Below, piece after piece: positions 1-7,828 of a DNA stretch of 64,000 bases. The notes below the pieces were generated by a model. The model was not told the origin of the DNA and did no database searches. It saw only the letters and a list, made by a program, of their open reading frames with translations. A program made the translations under genes and the position numbers. This DNA is from Thermoflexus sp. (GTDB lineage Bacteria; Chloroflexota; Anaerolineae; Thermoflexales; Thermoflexaceae): positions 62,001-126,000 of the forward strand of contig NZ_DAOUCJ010000075.1 in NCBI RefSeq assembly GCF_034432235.1, read 5' to 3'. The stretch's first letter is position 1. Each line of letters opens with the position of its first letter.

Positions 1-162
1 CAGCTCCCGCATCTCCTCGGCGATGTCGAAGAGGTAGGCCAGGTTCTCCCGGTTGAACTGGGAGACAGAGAGGATATCCTGCATGTAGAAGCCGTTGTTC
101 GGGTTCACCGGCTCCCGCGAAGCGACGCCATCGAACTGGAACAGGCGCGGTCGGCTCACCAT
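1..162 (-). CDS. pyrB: Aspartate carbamoyltransferase, N-terminal fragment
   Basis: This is the first 54 codons of a gene that runs off the left edge. The ATG at 162 is preceded by a very strong Shine-Dalgarno (AAGGAGGTGA, 4 nt away). The peptide contains a segment like ILSVSQFNRENLAYLFDIAEE, which resembles the start of ATCase catalytic chains, where a helix follows the 'ILS..qf...dl' motif. The enzyme condenses carbamoyl phosphate with aspartate in pyrimidine synthesis. It lies 62 nt downstream of pyrC on the same strand, so the two are almost certainly co-transcribed as pyrC-pyrB. The fragment is too short to show the carbamoyl-phosphate motif, so the call leans on the N-terminal match and the neighbour. 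Confidence 0.8.
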   Translation of the reverse strand, partial: MVSRPRLFQFDGVASREPVNPNNGFYMQDILSVSQFNRENLAYLFDIAEEMREL

Positions 163-224
163 CGTTCACCTCCTTGCGGATCGTTTTCGCGGCGGCATCA
201 TCGCCGCTGCAATAATGGATCGGG

Positions 225-1295
225 TCAACAGGATGGATCGGCGAACAGCACCCGCCCCGAGCCGGGGGGCGCGCGGACCTCTCCGTCCTCGAAGGCCACC
301 CGTCCCTCCAGGAGGGTGCGGCGCACCCGGGCTCGCACTGTCATCCCCTCGAAGGGCGTCCATCCACATCGGGTGAAAAGGCCCTCCCGGGAGATCGTCC
401 AGGGCCCGCCCCATTCGATCTCCACCCACGTCTCCGGTGGCTCCAGCAGGCCATAGACCCGCCGCGGGCCGGTAGCGGTGAGGCGGACGACCTCCTCCAG
501 GGACAGGCGGCCTTCGACGACGGCGGTAAGCATCAATGGCAGCATCGTCTCCAGGCCCGGCACCCCGGGGGGAGGGTGGGGACTCTGCTTTTCCTCGATG
601 GTATGCGGGGCGTGATCGGTCGCCACCGCATCGATCACCGGCAGGTTGGCCCAGAGGGCTTCCTGATCGGCCCGGGTGGCCAGCGGCGGTCGCATCAGAC
701 CGAACGGGCCGAGGCGGGGCAAATCGGCCTCCGTCAGGAACAGGTGGTGCGGCGTGACCTCACATGTGACCGGAAGGCCCCGCTCCTTCGCCCGGCGGAT
801 GAGGAGGATCTCCTCCCGCCGGCTGACATGACAGAAATGGACCGGCTGGCGGAACAGGGCGGCCAACCCCAATACCATCGCCACGGTCCGCCCCTCCGCG
901 TGGACCGCGATGGGGCGGTGGCCGGGCCAGGCCTCGAAATGGCGCAGGATCGCGGCAAGGCTTTCCAGCCGAAGAGGGCCGTAAGTCGCATCCAGATAAA
1001 GCTTCAGCCCGGCAGCCTGGGGGGCTAAGGCCGCAGCGACCTCGGGGTTCTCCGGCGTGCCGCCGACAAAGAGGCCCACCTCGCAGCGCGCCCCCGCCCG
1101 AGCGCGCTGCACAGCTTCCTGGAAGGCCGCGGGATCCGTAAGGGGCGGGCGGGTGTTGGGCATGGCCAGCACCGTCACCACCCCGCCGGCCAGCGCCGCC
1201 GCCGTCCCGCTGGCGAAATCCTCTTTATGGGTCTCCCCTGGCTCCCGCAGGTGCACATGGATGTCCGCCGCTCCAGGCAGACGGATGGTGGTCAT
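225..1295 (-). CDS. pyrC: Dihydroorotase
   Basis: A 356-residue amidohydrolase that interconverts carbamoyl aspartate and dihydroorotate, the third step of de novo UMP synthesis. The metal-binding signature DIHVHLREPG lies near residue 12, and the later HAEG, HVSR and DAVATDHAPH segments supply further metal and catalytic ligands typical of the family. The length is slightly below the usual 400-430 residues of class I enzymes, with compact loops. The ATG at 1295 sits just after GGAGGG, which is itself inside a GC-rich palindrome (see findings). The leader upstream carries a strong terminator hairpin, which suggests attenuation. pyrB follows on the same strand. Confidence 0.93.
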   Translation of the reverse strand: MTTIRLPGAADIHVHLREPGETHKEDFASGTAAALAGGVVTVLAMPNTRPPLTDPAAFQEAVQRARAGARCEVGLFVGGTPENPEVAAALAPQAAGLKLYLDATYGPLRLESLAAILRHFEAWPGHRPIAVHAEGRTVAMVLGLAALFRQPVHFCHVSRREEILLIRRAKERGLPVTCEVTPHHLFLTEADLPRLGPFGLMRPPLATRADQEALWANLPVIDAVATDHAPHTIEEKQSPHPPPGVPGLETMLPLMLTAVVEGRLSLEEVVRLTATGPRRVYGLLEPPETWVEIEWGGPWTISREGLFTRCGWTPFEGMTVRARVRRTLLEGRVAFEDGEVRAPPGSGRVLFADPSC

Positions 1296-1325
1296 GCGGA
1301 GGGCCCTCCCGCATGGCGGCTATAT

Positions 1326-1362
1326 AAAAAAAGCACCGGGAGCGAGATCGCCTTCCCGGTGC
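1326..1362 (-). terminator. Rho-independent terminator in the pyrC leader (attenuator candidate)
   Basis: Read on the minus strand, a perfect 9-bp stem GCACCGGGA/TCCCGGTGC closes a 12-nt loop and is followed at once by seven Ts. It lies 31 nt upstream of the pyrC start and downstream of the likely promoter, so it would stop transcription before the operon unless overridden. Two further hairpins precede it in the leader: CCCGGC/GCCGGG, and a GGCGC...CCGATG/CATCGG...GCGCC stem. The arrangement resembles PyrR-type or translation-coupled pyr attenuation. I do not recognise the PyrR binding-loop consensus, so the regulator is unknown. Confidence 0.75.
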
Positions 1363-1467
1363 CTGAAAAGCACAACCGGCGCCCCACCGATGAGGGCATC
1401 GGCGGAGCGCCAGAGCTCGTGTATTGAAGGAAGAGTCGAACCGATTCCCGGCCCATGCCGGGGTTCT

Positions 1468-1496
1468 ATGTTGCCACAAGCGGGAGAATTTGTCAA
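1468..1496 (-). promoter_or_regulatory. Probable sigma-70 promoter of pyrC-pyrB
   Basis: On the minus strand there is a perfect TTGACA (1491-1496), a 17-nt spacer and a weak -10 CAACAT (1468-1473). Transcription from here would produce a leader of about 165 nt containing the attenuator hairpins. The -35 is convincing and the -10 is poor, so the exact start is uncertain. Confidence 0.5.
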
Positions 1497-1584
1497 ACTG
1501 ATCAGGAGAGCTTTCCCAATTTCCCGGGCCTGAAAGGCGGTGGGGGTTGGAAAGGACCCGGAGACGGAAAGGCGGGAGGCGACG

Positions 1585-2688
1585 ATGTCCCACCCACGCT
1601 GGCTGCGCTTGCGAGAGGAAATGAACCGGGAAGGGATCGAACTTCTGGCCCTGGTCCCCGGCGCCAATCTGTTCTACGTGACCGGCCTCTCTTTCCATCG
1701 GATGGAGCGCCCCATCGTGGCGCTGTTTCCCCTGGATGGCGATCCCGTATTGATCCTCCCGGCCTTCGAGATCGAGAAGGCCCGGCAGGCGCCGATCCCA
1801 TGGCGCCTGTTCCCTTACACCGACGAGGAAGGGCCCGCACGGGCTTTCCAGGCGGCGGCGGCAGCCGTGGGCCAGCGCGGACGTCCCATCGCCGTGGAAA
1901 CCCTGGGGATGCGCGTGCTGGAATGGTCCATGCTCGCCCACGTCTTTTCCTCCCCCGAACCGATCGCGGCGGAGCCGTTGCTGGCCCGGCTGCGGATGGT
2001 GAAAGATCCGGACGAAATCGCCGCGATTCGACGGGCCGTCGCAGTGGCGGAGGAAGCGCTGCGGATATGGCTGCCCCACGTTCAAAGGGGGATGACCGAA
2101 CGGGAGGCGACCCGGCGGCTGATCCAGGCGTGCTTCGCGGCCGGGGCGGACGCTCTGGCCTTCGAGCCCATCGTGGTGGCCGGACCAAACACGGCCCTCC
2201 CCCACGCCATCCCGACGGACCGCCCTATCGGGACCGGGGAGCTCCTGCTGGTGGATTTCGGGGTGATCGTGGAAGGTTATGTCTCCGATCTCACGCGAAC
2301 TTTTGCGGTGGACGAGCTGGACCCCGAGCTGCGGTGGATCTACGAGCGGGTTCAGGAGGCCAACGCCGCCGGCCGCGCCGCCGTGCGGCCCGGGATCCCG
2401 GCGGAGGCGGTGGACCGGGCGGCCCGCTCGGTGATTGAGGCGGCCGGCTATGGCGCCCACTTCACCCATCGCACAGGCCACGGGCTCGGGCTGGAGGTCC
2501 ATGAGCCCCCGTATATTGTGGCGGGGAACACCGAGCTCCTTCAGCCCGGCATGACCTTCACCATCGAGCCCGGGATTTACCTGCCGGGGAAGGGCGGCGT
2601 CCGCATCGAGGACGATGTGGTGGTGACGGAATCCGGGGCGGAATCCCTCACCACGTTCCCCCGCGAACTGATGTGCCTGGGAGGATGA
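1585..2688 (+). CDS. M24-family Xaa-Pro peptidase (PepQ/PepP-like)
   Basis: A 367-residue 'pita-bread' metallopeptidase expected to cleave the bond next to proline in di- or oligopeptides. The N-terminal creatinase-like domain covers about residues 1-130 and the catalytic domain about 140-367. Dinuclear metal ligands are visible: the first Asp in LLLVDFG, the second in YVSDLTRTF, His in THRTGHGLG, and Glu in FTIEPGIY and in VRIEDDV. The ATG at 1585 is chosen because GGGAGGC lies 6-7 nt upstream. An in-frame ATG at 1540 would add 15 residues that do not look conserved. It is divergent from pyrC and ends before the TPP riboswitch. Exact specificity (aminopeptidase or dipeptidase) cannot be read from sequence. 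Confidence 0.88.
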   Translation: MSHPRWLRLREEMNREGIELLALVPGANLFYVTGLSFHRMERPIVALFPLDGDPVLILPAFEIEKARQAPIPWRLFPYTDEEGPARAFQAAAAAVGQRGRPIAVETLGMRVLEWSMLAHVFSSPEPIAAEPLLARLRMVKDPDEIAAIRRAVAVAEEALRIWLPHVQRGMTEREATRRLIQACFAAGADALAFEPIVVAGPNTALPHAIPTDRPIGTGELLLVDFGVIVEGYVSDLTRTFAVDELDPELRWIYERVQEANAAGRAAVRPGIPAEAVDRAARSVIEAAGYGAHFTHRTGHGLGLEVHEPPYIVAGNTELLQPGMTFTIEPGIYLPGKGGVRIEDDVVVTESGAESLTTFPRELMCLGG

Positions 2689-2738
2689 GATCTCCAGCAG
2701 AGCGCGGGGCTTTTCAATGTTCTGAGAGATCGGGGGGT

Positions 2739-2760
2739 GCAGGGGGCTTTTGCCCCCTGC
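2739..2760. repeat. Perfect hairpin in intergenic spacer
   Basis: A 9-bp perfect inverted repeat, GCAGGGGGC/GCCCCCTGC, closes a TTTT loop 50 nt after the peptidase gene. No T-run follows it, so it is not a classical terminator. It is embedded in G/C-run sequence (CGGGGGGTGC before, CGGGAGGCTGCGGGG after) of the kind found in dispersed palindromic intergenic repeats. It may still help end the upstream transcript. Confidence 0.5.
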
Positions 2761-2840
2761 CGGGAGGCTGCGGGGGGTGTCCCTCCACCTCCTGCCGGGA
2801 TGGGTAAGATCTTCGAAAAGCCCTGGCAGAGCGCTGGAAT

Positions 2841-2869
2841 TTGACAGCGTCGTCTTGCAACGCTAAAAT
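2841..2869 (+). promoter_or_regulatory. Promoter of the TPP riboswitch-cytX transcript
   Basis: A perfect -35 TTGACA (2841-2846), a 17-nt spacer and a -10 TAAAAT (2864-2869, five of six matches). The expected transcription start near 2876 falls just before the riboswitch P1 stem, which supports both calls. Confidence 0.8.
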
Positions 2870-2880
2870 CGCGTTTCGAA

Positions 2881-2996
<116 letters not shown>

Positions 2997-3014
2997 GACC
3001 GCTTCGATCTCCTC

Positions 3015-3038
3015 GCCCGCCCGTCGGCGGGCTTTTTT
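3015..3038 (+). terminator. Riboswitch-controlled terminator
   Basis: A perfect 7-bp stem GCCCGCC/GGCGGGC with a CGTC loop, followed by six Ts (3033-3038). It lies between the TPP aptamer and the cytX start codon, so it is the likely expression platform. Confidence 0.9.
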
Positions 3039-3086
3039 GTTCCCCCACGCCGCTTCATTTCCACACCCTCTTCAGGGAGGTTCACC

Positions 3087-4397
3087 ATGGCGATCCTCAA
3101 AGCATGGGCTCGCGCGTTTCCACGGATCCAGGCGCCCCCCGAATGGGGCATCGAGCCGGTGCCGGTGGAAGCACGGCGCCTGGGGTTCCTCGATTACGCG
3201 GTCCTGTGGGGAGATCTCGGCGTGGGGCTGCTGGTGATGGCCGCCGGCGCCCTGCTGGTGCCCGGCCTGGGGCTTCCCCAGGCCCTGCTGGCCATCCTGA
3301 TCGGGACGCTGCTGGGCAACCTGTTGCTGGCCGCCACGGGATACATCGGCAGCCGAACGGGCGCACCCACGATGGTGCTGCTTCGACCTTCCCTCGGGCG
3401 TCTGGGGTCGTTCCTCCCCACCGCCCTCAACGTGCTCCAGCTGATCGGCTGGGGCGCCTTCGAGATCATTATCATGGCTCAGGCGGCGGATTTCATCAGC
3501 GCCCGCTTCCTCGGGTTCTCCAGCTACCCCTTCTGGGCGATCCTCTTCGCCCTGTGGTGCACCCTGATGGCCATCGGAGGGCCTCTGGTGGTGGTGCGCC
3601 AGTGGCTGGAGAAATTTGCGGTCTGGGTGGTGTTGCTGACCACCATCTGGCTGACGATTTATATCGCCCTCACGTATGACCTGGGAGCTGTGTGGCGGCG
3701 ACCGGGGACCGGGGAGATGCCCTTCTGGCTGGCCGTGGATCTGGTGGCCGCGATGCCGATCTCATGGATGCCTCTGGTGGCCGATTACAACCGGTTCGCC
3801 CGGCGGGCGGGGCCTGCCTTCTGGGGAACTTACATCGGCTATCTCATTGCGAACGTGTGGTTCTACGGGCTGGGCGCCCTGTTGCTCCTCACCGCCCAGA
3901 CCGGTCAGCTGGTGGAAGCCATCGGGGCGCTGGCCATCGGCTGGATCGTGCTGCCCATCATCCTGGTGGATGAGACCGATAACGCCTTCGCCGACATCTA
4001 TTCGGCAGCCGTATCCCTGCAGAACATCTGGCCGGGGGTCCGCCAAGCGCTCTTCGCCGGAGCGATCGGAGCGATCTGCCTCCTGCTGGCCCTCACGGTC
4101 CCCATCGCCCAGTATGAGAACTTCCTGCTCCTGATCGGCACAGCCTTCGTCCCGCTGTTCGGCGTGCTGGCGGCCGATTATTTCGTGGTGCGCCGCTCCT
4201 ACACCGAGGCGGATCTGTATCGACCGGCCGCCATCCGGTGGGAGGGCCTCGCGGCCTGGGCCGCCGGGGTGGCCACTTACCAGGCTCTCACCCGCCTGGC
4301 CCCCTCGGTAGGGGCTACCTTCCCCACCTTCATCGTGTCCTTTGCGATCTACGGGATCATCCCCATAGCCCGAGGCCGGATCACCCGCGCCGCGTAA
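3087..4397 (+). CDS. cytX: NCS1-family transporter, CytX-like (hydroxymethylpyrimidine uptake)
   Basis: A 436-residue inner-membrane permease of the nucleobase:cation symporter-1 family with about 12 hydrophobic segments. A short cytoplasmic N-terminus is followed by a TM1 region of the type LDYAVLWGDLGVGLLV and by the GTLLGNLLLAATGYIG and SWMPLVADYNRFAR segments typical of cytosine/HMP permeases. The upstream TPP riboswitch identifies the cargo as a thiamine precursor, most likely hydroxymethylpyrimidine, as in CytX proteins. GGAGG precedes the ATG by 6 nt. It stands alone as a single gene. The substrate is inferred from regulation and family, not from binding residues. Confidence 0.87.
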   Translation: MAILKAWARAFPRIQAPPEWGIEPVPVEARRLGFLDYAVLWGDLGVGLLVMAAGALLVPGLGLPQALLAILIGTLLGNLLLAATGYIGSRTGAPTMVLLRPSLGRLGSFLPTALNVLQLIGWGAFEIIIMAQAADFISARFLGFSSYPFWAILFALWCTLMAIGGPLVVVRQWLEKFAVWVVLLTTIWLTIYIALTYDLGAVWRRPGTGEMPFWLAVDLVAAMPISWMPLVADYNRFARRAGPAFWGTYIGYLIANVWFYGLGALLLLTAQTGQLVEAIGALAIGWIVLPIILVDETDNAFADIYSAAVSLQNIWPGVRQALFAGAIGAICLLLALTVPIAQYENFLLLIGTAFVPLFGVLAADYFVVRRSYTEADLYRPAAIRWEGLAAWAAGVATYQALTRLAPSVGATFPTFIVSFAIYGIIPIARGRITRAA

Positions 4398-4491
4398 GCC
4401 CGGACAGAAGATCCGGAGGGGCGGGCGAGGCCGCCGGAGATGGCCTCGCCCGCCTGTTAGATCCTGGGGAAGAAAGGAAGCCCTTTCGGCC

Positions 4492-4989
4492 TCACAGGGG
4501 TTTGAACGCCTCGAAGGGCTGCTGGCACGTGTTGCAGTAGAACAGCGCCCGACAGGAAGTCGGGCCGAACAGGTTCTCCATCCGGGTATCGGTGGATCCA
4601 CAGAAGGGACAGGGCAATTTCTCAAACGCCGTGAGCGTGATCTCCGCCGGGACCGGCCGGGGCGGCGCGATCCCCAGCTCGCGCAACGCCTGCCGCGCGC
4701 GCGCGCTCATCCGATCCGCAGTCCACGGCGGGCGATAGACCCGCTGCACCCGGACGCTGCGAGCCCCCAGGGCCCGGATGCACGCCACGATCTCCTGCTC
4801 CATGACGTGCAACGCCGGGCATCCCACGAAGGTGGGCGCGAAATCCACCTCCACCTCATCCCCCTTCACCCGGACCTCATAGATCAGCCCCAGGTCGACC
4901 ACCGAGACCGTGGGGATCTCCGGGTCCTTCACCGCCTCCAGGGCTGCCAGGACCGCCTCGCGCGTCAGCGCCGCGCCCTCGCTCACCAT
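4492..4989 (-). CDS. paaD: Phenylacetyl-CoA epoxidase subunit PaaD
   Basis: A 165-residue accessory subunit of the ring-1,2-phenylacetyl-CoA epoxidase. The N-terminal MIP18/DUF59 domain (about residues 8-90, with KDPEIPTVSVVDLGL and PTFVGCPAL) is of the kind used in iron-sulfur or diiron assembly. The C-terminal zinc-ribbon has CPFCGS, a single Cys in TSCRALF, and CNTC, as in authentic PaaD. The ATG at 4989 overlaps the end of paaC by 7 nt, and both frames translate sensibly only in their own parts. It is the last gene of the tetR-paaABCD transcription unit. Confidence 0.93.
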   Translation of the reverse strand: MVSEGAALTREAVLAALEAVKDPEIPTVSVVDLGLIYEVRVKGDEVEVDFAPTFVGCPALHVMEQEIVACIRALGARSVRVQRVYRPPWTADRMSARARQALRELGIAPPRPVPAEITLTAFEKLPCPFCGSTDTRMENLFGPTSCRALFYCNTCQQPFEAFKPL

Positions 4990-5777
4990 GTCTCCCCCAA
5001 CCCCGAACGGGCCACCCCCTGGAAGTCCGCGAGCAGCGCGGCCAGGTGCTCCGTATGCCGGCCGAGCCGCCCGCCGTAAACAGGCTCCGCCTCCGGGATC
5101 CTCAAAGAGGCCGCCTCCAGGATCGGCCGGACCTCCGCCTCCCAGCGGGCCCGGAGCTCGGCCTCCGGGGGCTGGATCCCGGCTTCCACCCGCAGGATTT
5201 CGCCGGGCGTCGGCTCGAAGAGCCCCAGGGCATGGGGCCATGCCTGCTCCAGGGCCGCCTGCATCCGGCGATGGCTCTCCTCCGTCGCATCCCCCAGTCG
5301 CAGCACCCATGCCCGGCTGTGCATCAGATGATACGTCTCTTCCCGCCGCACCTTGGCCGCCGCCGCCGCCAGCGGCGTCCAGGCGCTGGCCATCAGGGCC
5401 TCCAGCCGGACCTTCTCCGCAAAATCGAAAAGGAACTGTCGGATAATGGTGAAGGCCCAATCCCCTTTAGGGAGCTCCACCAGCGTCGCGTTGCGGAACT
5501 CCGGGGGATCCCGGAAGTAGGCCATGCGGTCCGGATCCGGCCACCCCAGCTCCTGAAGCAGGGAATACCAGAGGACCGCATGCCCAATCTCATCCTGGGC
5601 GATGCTGGCCATGGCGATGTCCGCCTCCAGGATCGGCGCGTGGCCCACCCACTCGGAATCCCGATGGCCCAGCAGGACCTCATCGTCGGCCATCGCCAGA
5701 AGCAACTGGCCCACCGCCTCCCGGAGGGGATCCGGGAGGGCAACGGTCTCATTCGGCTTCGGGAAGGGACTGGCCAT
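4983..5777 (-). CDS. paaC: Phenylacetyl-CoA epoxidase structural subunit PaaC
   Basis: A 264-residue ferritin-like helical protein that pairs with PaaA. Recognisable segments are LLAMADDEVLLGHRDSEW, SIAQDEIGHA and REETYHLMH, which keep the ferritin-like ExxH pattern although PaaC is the non-catalytic partner in characterised enzymes. The ATG at 5777 lies inside the end of paaB (29-nt overlap). Tight overlaps run through the whole paa set, indicating translational coupling. The length matches the family (about 250 residues). Confidence 0.94.
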   Translation of the reverse strand: MASPFPKPNETVALPDPLREAVGQLLLAMADDEVLLGHRDSEWVGHAPILEADIAMASIAQDEIGHAVLWYSLLQELGWPDPDRMAYFRDPPEFRNATLVELPKGDWAFTIIRQFLFDFAEKVRLEALMASAWTPLAAAAAKVRREETYHLMHSRAWVLRLGDATEESHRRMQAALEQAWPHALGLFEPTPGEILRVEAGIQPPEAELRARWEAEVRPILEAASLRIPEAEPVYGGRLGRHTEHLAALLADFQGVARSGLGETW

Positions 5778-6072
5778 GGCGCTCCATCCACCTCCGCACC
5801 CGCTCCGCCACCCGGAAGCCCCGGGGCTCCCGATACTCCTTCTCCAGGGCGGAGGCGAAGAGCTCCTCCGCCTCCTCGGCCCGGGAGGCATAAATCGCCT
5901 CCGCGGGGACCACCCACAGGCTGACGCAGCGGCCCCGACGGGCGAACTGTTCCTTGGCCAAGATGAGGGCCATCTCCGGGTCGGGGGCGTGGACCGCGCC
6001 CACGTGCACGTGGGGATCGCCCCGCTTCTCCTGGAGGAAAACCTCATAAACCGGCCACTGCGTATCGCCCAT
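5749..6072 (-). CDS. paaB: Phenylacetyl-CoA epoxidase subunit PaaB
   Basis: A small 107-residue subunit of the PaaABC(D)E epoxidase, with the typical opening WPVYEVFLQEKRGDPHVHVGAVHAPD and the LILAKEQFARRG segment. It bridges the PaaAC core in characterised complexes and is not itself catalytic. It overlaps paaA by 29 nt and paaC by 29 nt. The C-terminal part (about residues 70-107) is slightly longer than in proteobacterial PaaB. Confidence 0.94.
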   Translation of the reverse strand: MGDTQWPVYEVFLQEKRGDPHVHVGAVHAPDPEMALILAKEQFARRGRCVSLWVVPAEAIYASRAEEAEELFASALEKEYREPRGFRVAERVRRWMERHGQSLPEAE

Positions 6073-7078
6073 CGCCCCCTCCGTTGATCCGCTGCACGGC
6101 CTTCGCCGCCAGGGCCTCCCGCACCCAGCGGCCCTCCTCGTGGGCCCGGCGCCGGGCCGCCATCCGCTCGGCGTTGCACGGGCCGTCGCCTTTGATCACC
6201 CGCCAGAACTCGTCCCAATCCGGCTCGCTGAACCGCCAGTGCCCCGTCTCCGGGTCGTAGCGCAGGTTCGGATCGGGGATCGTCAGGCCCAGGCGCAACA
6301 CCATCGGCGCGTATTGATCCACGAACTCCTGGCGCAGCTCATCGTTGGTCTTCGTCTTGATCCGCCAGCGCAACAGAGTAGGCGTGTGCACCGAATCCCG
6401 ATCCGGCGGGCCGAAGAGCATCAGGGCTGGATACCACCAGCGGTTCACCGCCTCCTGAATCATCTGTCGCTGGGCAGGGGTGCCGGTGGCCAGAGCCACG
6501 AAGGCATCGTAGCCCTGCTTGATGTGGAAGGACTCCTCGTAACAGATCCGCTTCATCGCCCGGGCGTAGGGGCCGTAGGAGCCCTGGGCCAGCATCAGCT
6601 GGTTGACCACCGCCGCGCCGTCGATCAGCAGGCCGATGGCCGCCACATCCGCCCAGGTCGGCGTGGGATAGTTGAACACCACCGAATATTTCGCCTTGCC
6701 GGCCAGCAGCGCCTCGACCATCTCCTCCCGGGTGATCCCCAGGGTCTCCGCCGCTCGATACAGCAGCTGGCCGTGGCCGCCCTCGTCCTGCACCTTGGCG
6801 ATGAGGATCAGCTTGCGCCGGAGGGTGGGCGCGTGGGGGATCCACTTCCCCTCGGGGAGCATGCCCACGATCTCGCTGTGGGCGTGTTGGGAGATCATGC
6901 GGATCAGCTGCCGCCGGTATTCCTCGGGCATCCAGTCCGTGGGCTCGATCTTCTCCCCCCGGGCGATGCGCGCCTCGAACTCCGCCAGGCGAGCCTCATA
7001 CTCCGGGCCCTCCTGAGGCGGCGGCGCCTGCTCCGGAACCGGGACCGTGTGACCGTGAATGCGATATGTGAGCATCAC
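6044..7078 (-). CDS. paaA: Phenylacetyl-CoA epoxidase catalytic subunit PaaA
   Basis: A 344-residue diiron oxygenase subunit that epoxidises the aromatic ring of phenylacetyl-CoA, the committing step of aerobic phenylacetate breakdown. Diiron ligand helices are visible as VQDEGGHGQLLY and ICYEESFHIKQGYD (ExxH motifs), and the tail MAARRRAHEEGRWVREAL is family-typical. It begins 24 nt after the TetR regulator on the same strand. The electron-donating reductase PaaE, the ligase PaaK and the later beta-oxidation genes are not in this window. Confidence 0.95.
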   Translation of the reverse strand: MMLTYRIHGHTVPVPEQAPPPQEGPEYEARLAEFEARIARGEKIEPTDWMPEEYRRQLIRMISQHAHSEIVGMLPEGKWIPHAPTLRRKLILIAKVQDEGGHGQLLYRAAETLGITREEMVEALLAGKAKYSVVFNYPTPTWADVAAIGLLIDGAAVVNQLMLAQGSYGPYARAMKRICYEESFHIKQGYDAFVALATGTPAQRQMIQEAVNRWWYPALMLFGPPDRDSVHTPTLLRWRIKTKTNDELRQEFVDQYAPMVLRLGLTIPDPNLRYDPETGHWRFSEPDWDEFWRVIKGDGPCNAERMAARRRAHEEGRWVREALAAKAVQRINGGGDGRYAVAGL

Positions 7079-7102
7079 GCCCCTCCTTCTGCTCCGATGG
7101 CA

Positions 7103-7711
7103 TCACCTGACTGCTTCCGCAGGCTCCCACCTCTGAAGCCCCCGCACCGCCCAATCGGCGAAGGCCTCCGCGATCTGCTCCGGCGAAAGGGGGCCCTTCG
7201 GGCGATACCAGACGGCGACGCCGTTCAGCGCCGTCAGGATGAACCGGGTGATCAACGGCACGTCCAGGTCCGCCCGGAACACCCCAGCCTCGATTCCCTC
7301 CCGCAGGATCTCGCGGAACAGCGCCTCATAGGCATCCCGACGGGCCAGGACGTCCGCACGGCGCTTGGGGCTGAGGGCTTTCCACTCGTGATTGAACACC
7401 ACCGCCGCATCCTGGCGCTCCGTCACCACCCGCAGGTGCACGGCCACCGCAAGTCGGAACTTCTCCAGAGGGGAACGCTCGGAGCGGACGATGGGCTCCA
7501 GACTGGATAGAAACGCCTGGGCGGCTTCATCCACGATCTCCCAGAGCAGCTCCTCCTTCGAGGCGATGTGGGCATACAAGCTCCCGCCCTGCAGGCGGAT
7601 CGCCGACGCGATGTCCCGGATGGAGGTGCCGTAATAGCCCCGCTGGCTGAAAAGCCGCCCGGCTACCCGCAGGATGGTTTTCCGTCGATCCCCATGACTT
7701 CGTCGCGCCAT
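7103..7711 (-). CDS. TetR-family regulator of the paa genes
   Basis: A 202-residue repressor. The N-terminal helix-turn-helix domain (residues 7-53) contains ILRVAGRLFSQRGYYGTSIRDIA and the GGSLYAHIASKEELLWE recognition region. The C-terminal ligand domain resembles the TetR_C group seen in fatty-acid and phenylacetate regulators. The ATG at 7711 is chosen. An in-frame TTG at 7723 would lie inside the operator palindrome. No Shine-Dalgarno precedes the start and the predicted leader is only about 18 nt. It is first in the tetR-paaABCD unit, so it probably represses itself and paa, with an aryl- or acyl-CoA as inducer (inference). Confidence 0.88.
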   Translation of the reverse strand: MARRSHGDRRKTILRVAGRLFSQRGYYGTSIRDIASAIRLQGGSLYAHIASKEELLWEIVDEAAQAFLSSLEPIVRSERSPLEKFRLAVAVHLRVVTERQDAAVVFNHEWKALSPKRRADVLARRDAYEALFREILREGIEAGVFRADLDVPLITRFILTALNGVAVWYRPKGPLSPEQIAEAFADWAVRGLQRWEPAEAVR

Positions 7712-7720
7712 TTTTGCTAA

Positions 7721-7730
7721 CAAACGTTTG
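7721..7730. promoter_or_regulatory. Palindromic operator over the tetR-paa transcription start
   Basis: The perfect 10-bp palindrome CAAACGTTTG, with imperfect AT-rich flanks, lies between the -10 box and the start codon and covers the predicted transcription start. It has the AAC...GTT half-site pattern common for TetR regulators of CoA-ester catabolism. Binding here would block transcription of the regulator and the paa genes together. Confidence 0.7.
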
Positions 7731-7735
7731 CTTAA

Positions 7736-7764
7736 ATTATATGGGGTTGTTTCAGCCTTGTCAA
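7736..7764 (-). promoter_or_regulatory. Perfect consensus sigma-70 promoter for tetR-paaABCD
   Basis: On the minus strand, TTGACA (7759-7764), exactly 17 nt of spacer and TATAAT (7736-7741) match the housekeeping consensus at all 12 positions. Such a strong promoter needs a tight repressor, which fits the operator directly downstream. Confidence 0.92.
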
Positions 7765-7828
7765 GATGGGGGCCGGGTGCCGGCAGCGTCCGAACTCCGA
7801 AGGAGATCCGCCGCGCAATGCCGGTCCC

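Noticed and set aside
1425..1470. tRNA-like stretch with a GGTTCGA motif upstream of pyrC
   Set aside because: The flanking bases do not form a T-arm or acceptor stem, and the segment is better explained as the pyr leader.
4983..6218. Long frames extending paaC and paaD upstream into neighbouring genes
   Set aside because: The extra parts are out-of-frame shadows of paaB/paaA and paaC. Family N-termini begin at 5777 and 4989.
7721..7723. TTG at 7723 as the start of the TetR regulator
   Set aside because: It lies inside the operator and about at the predicted transcription start; the ATG at 7711 gives the normal N-terminus.
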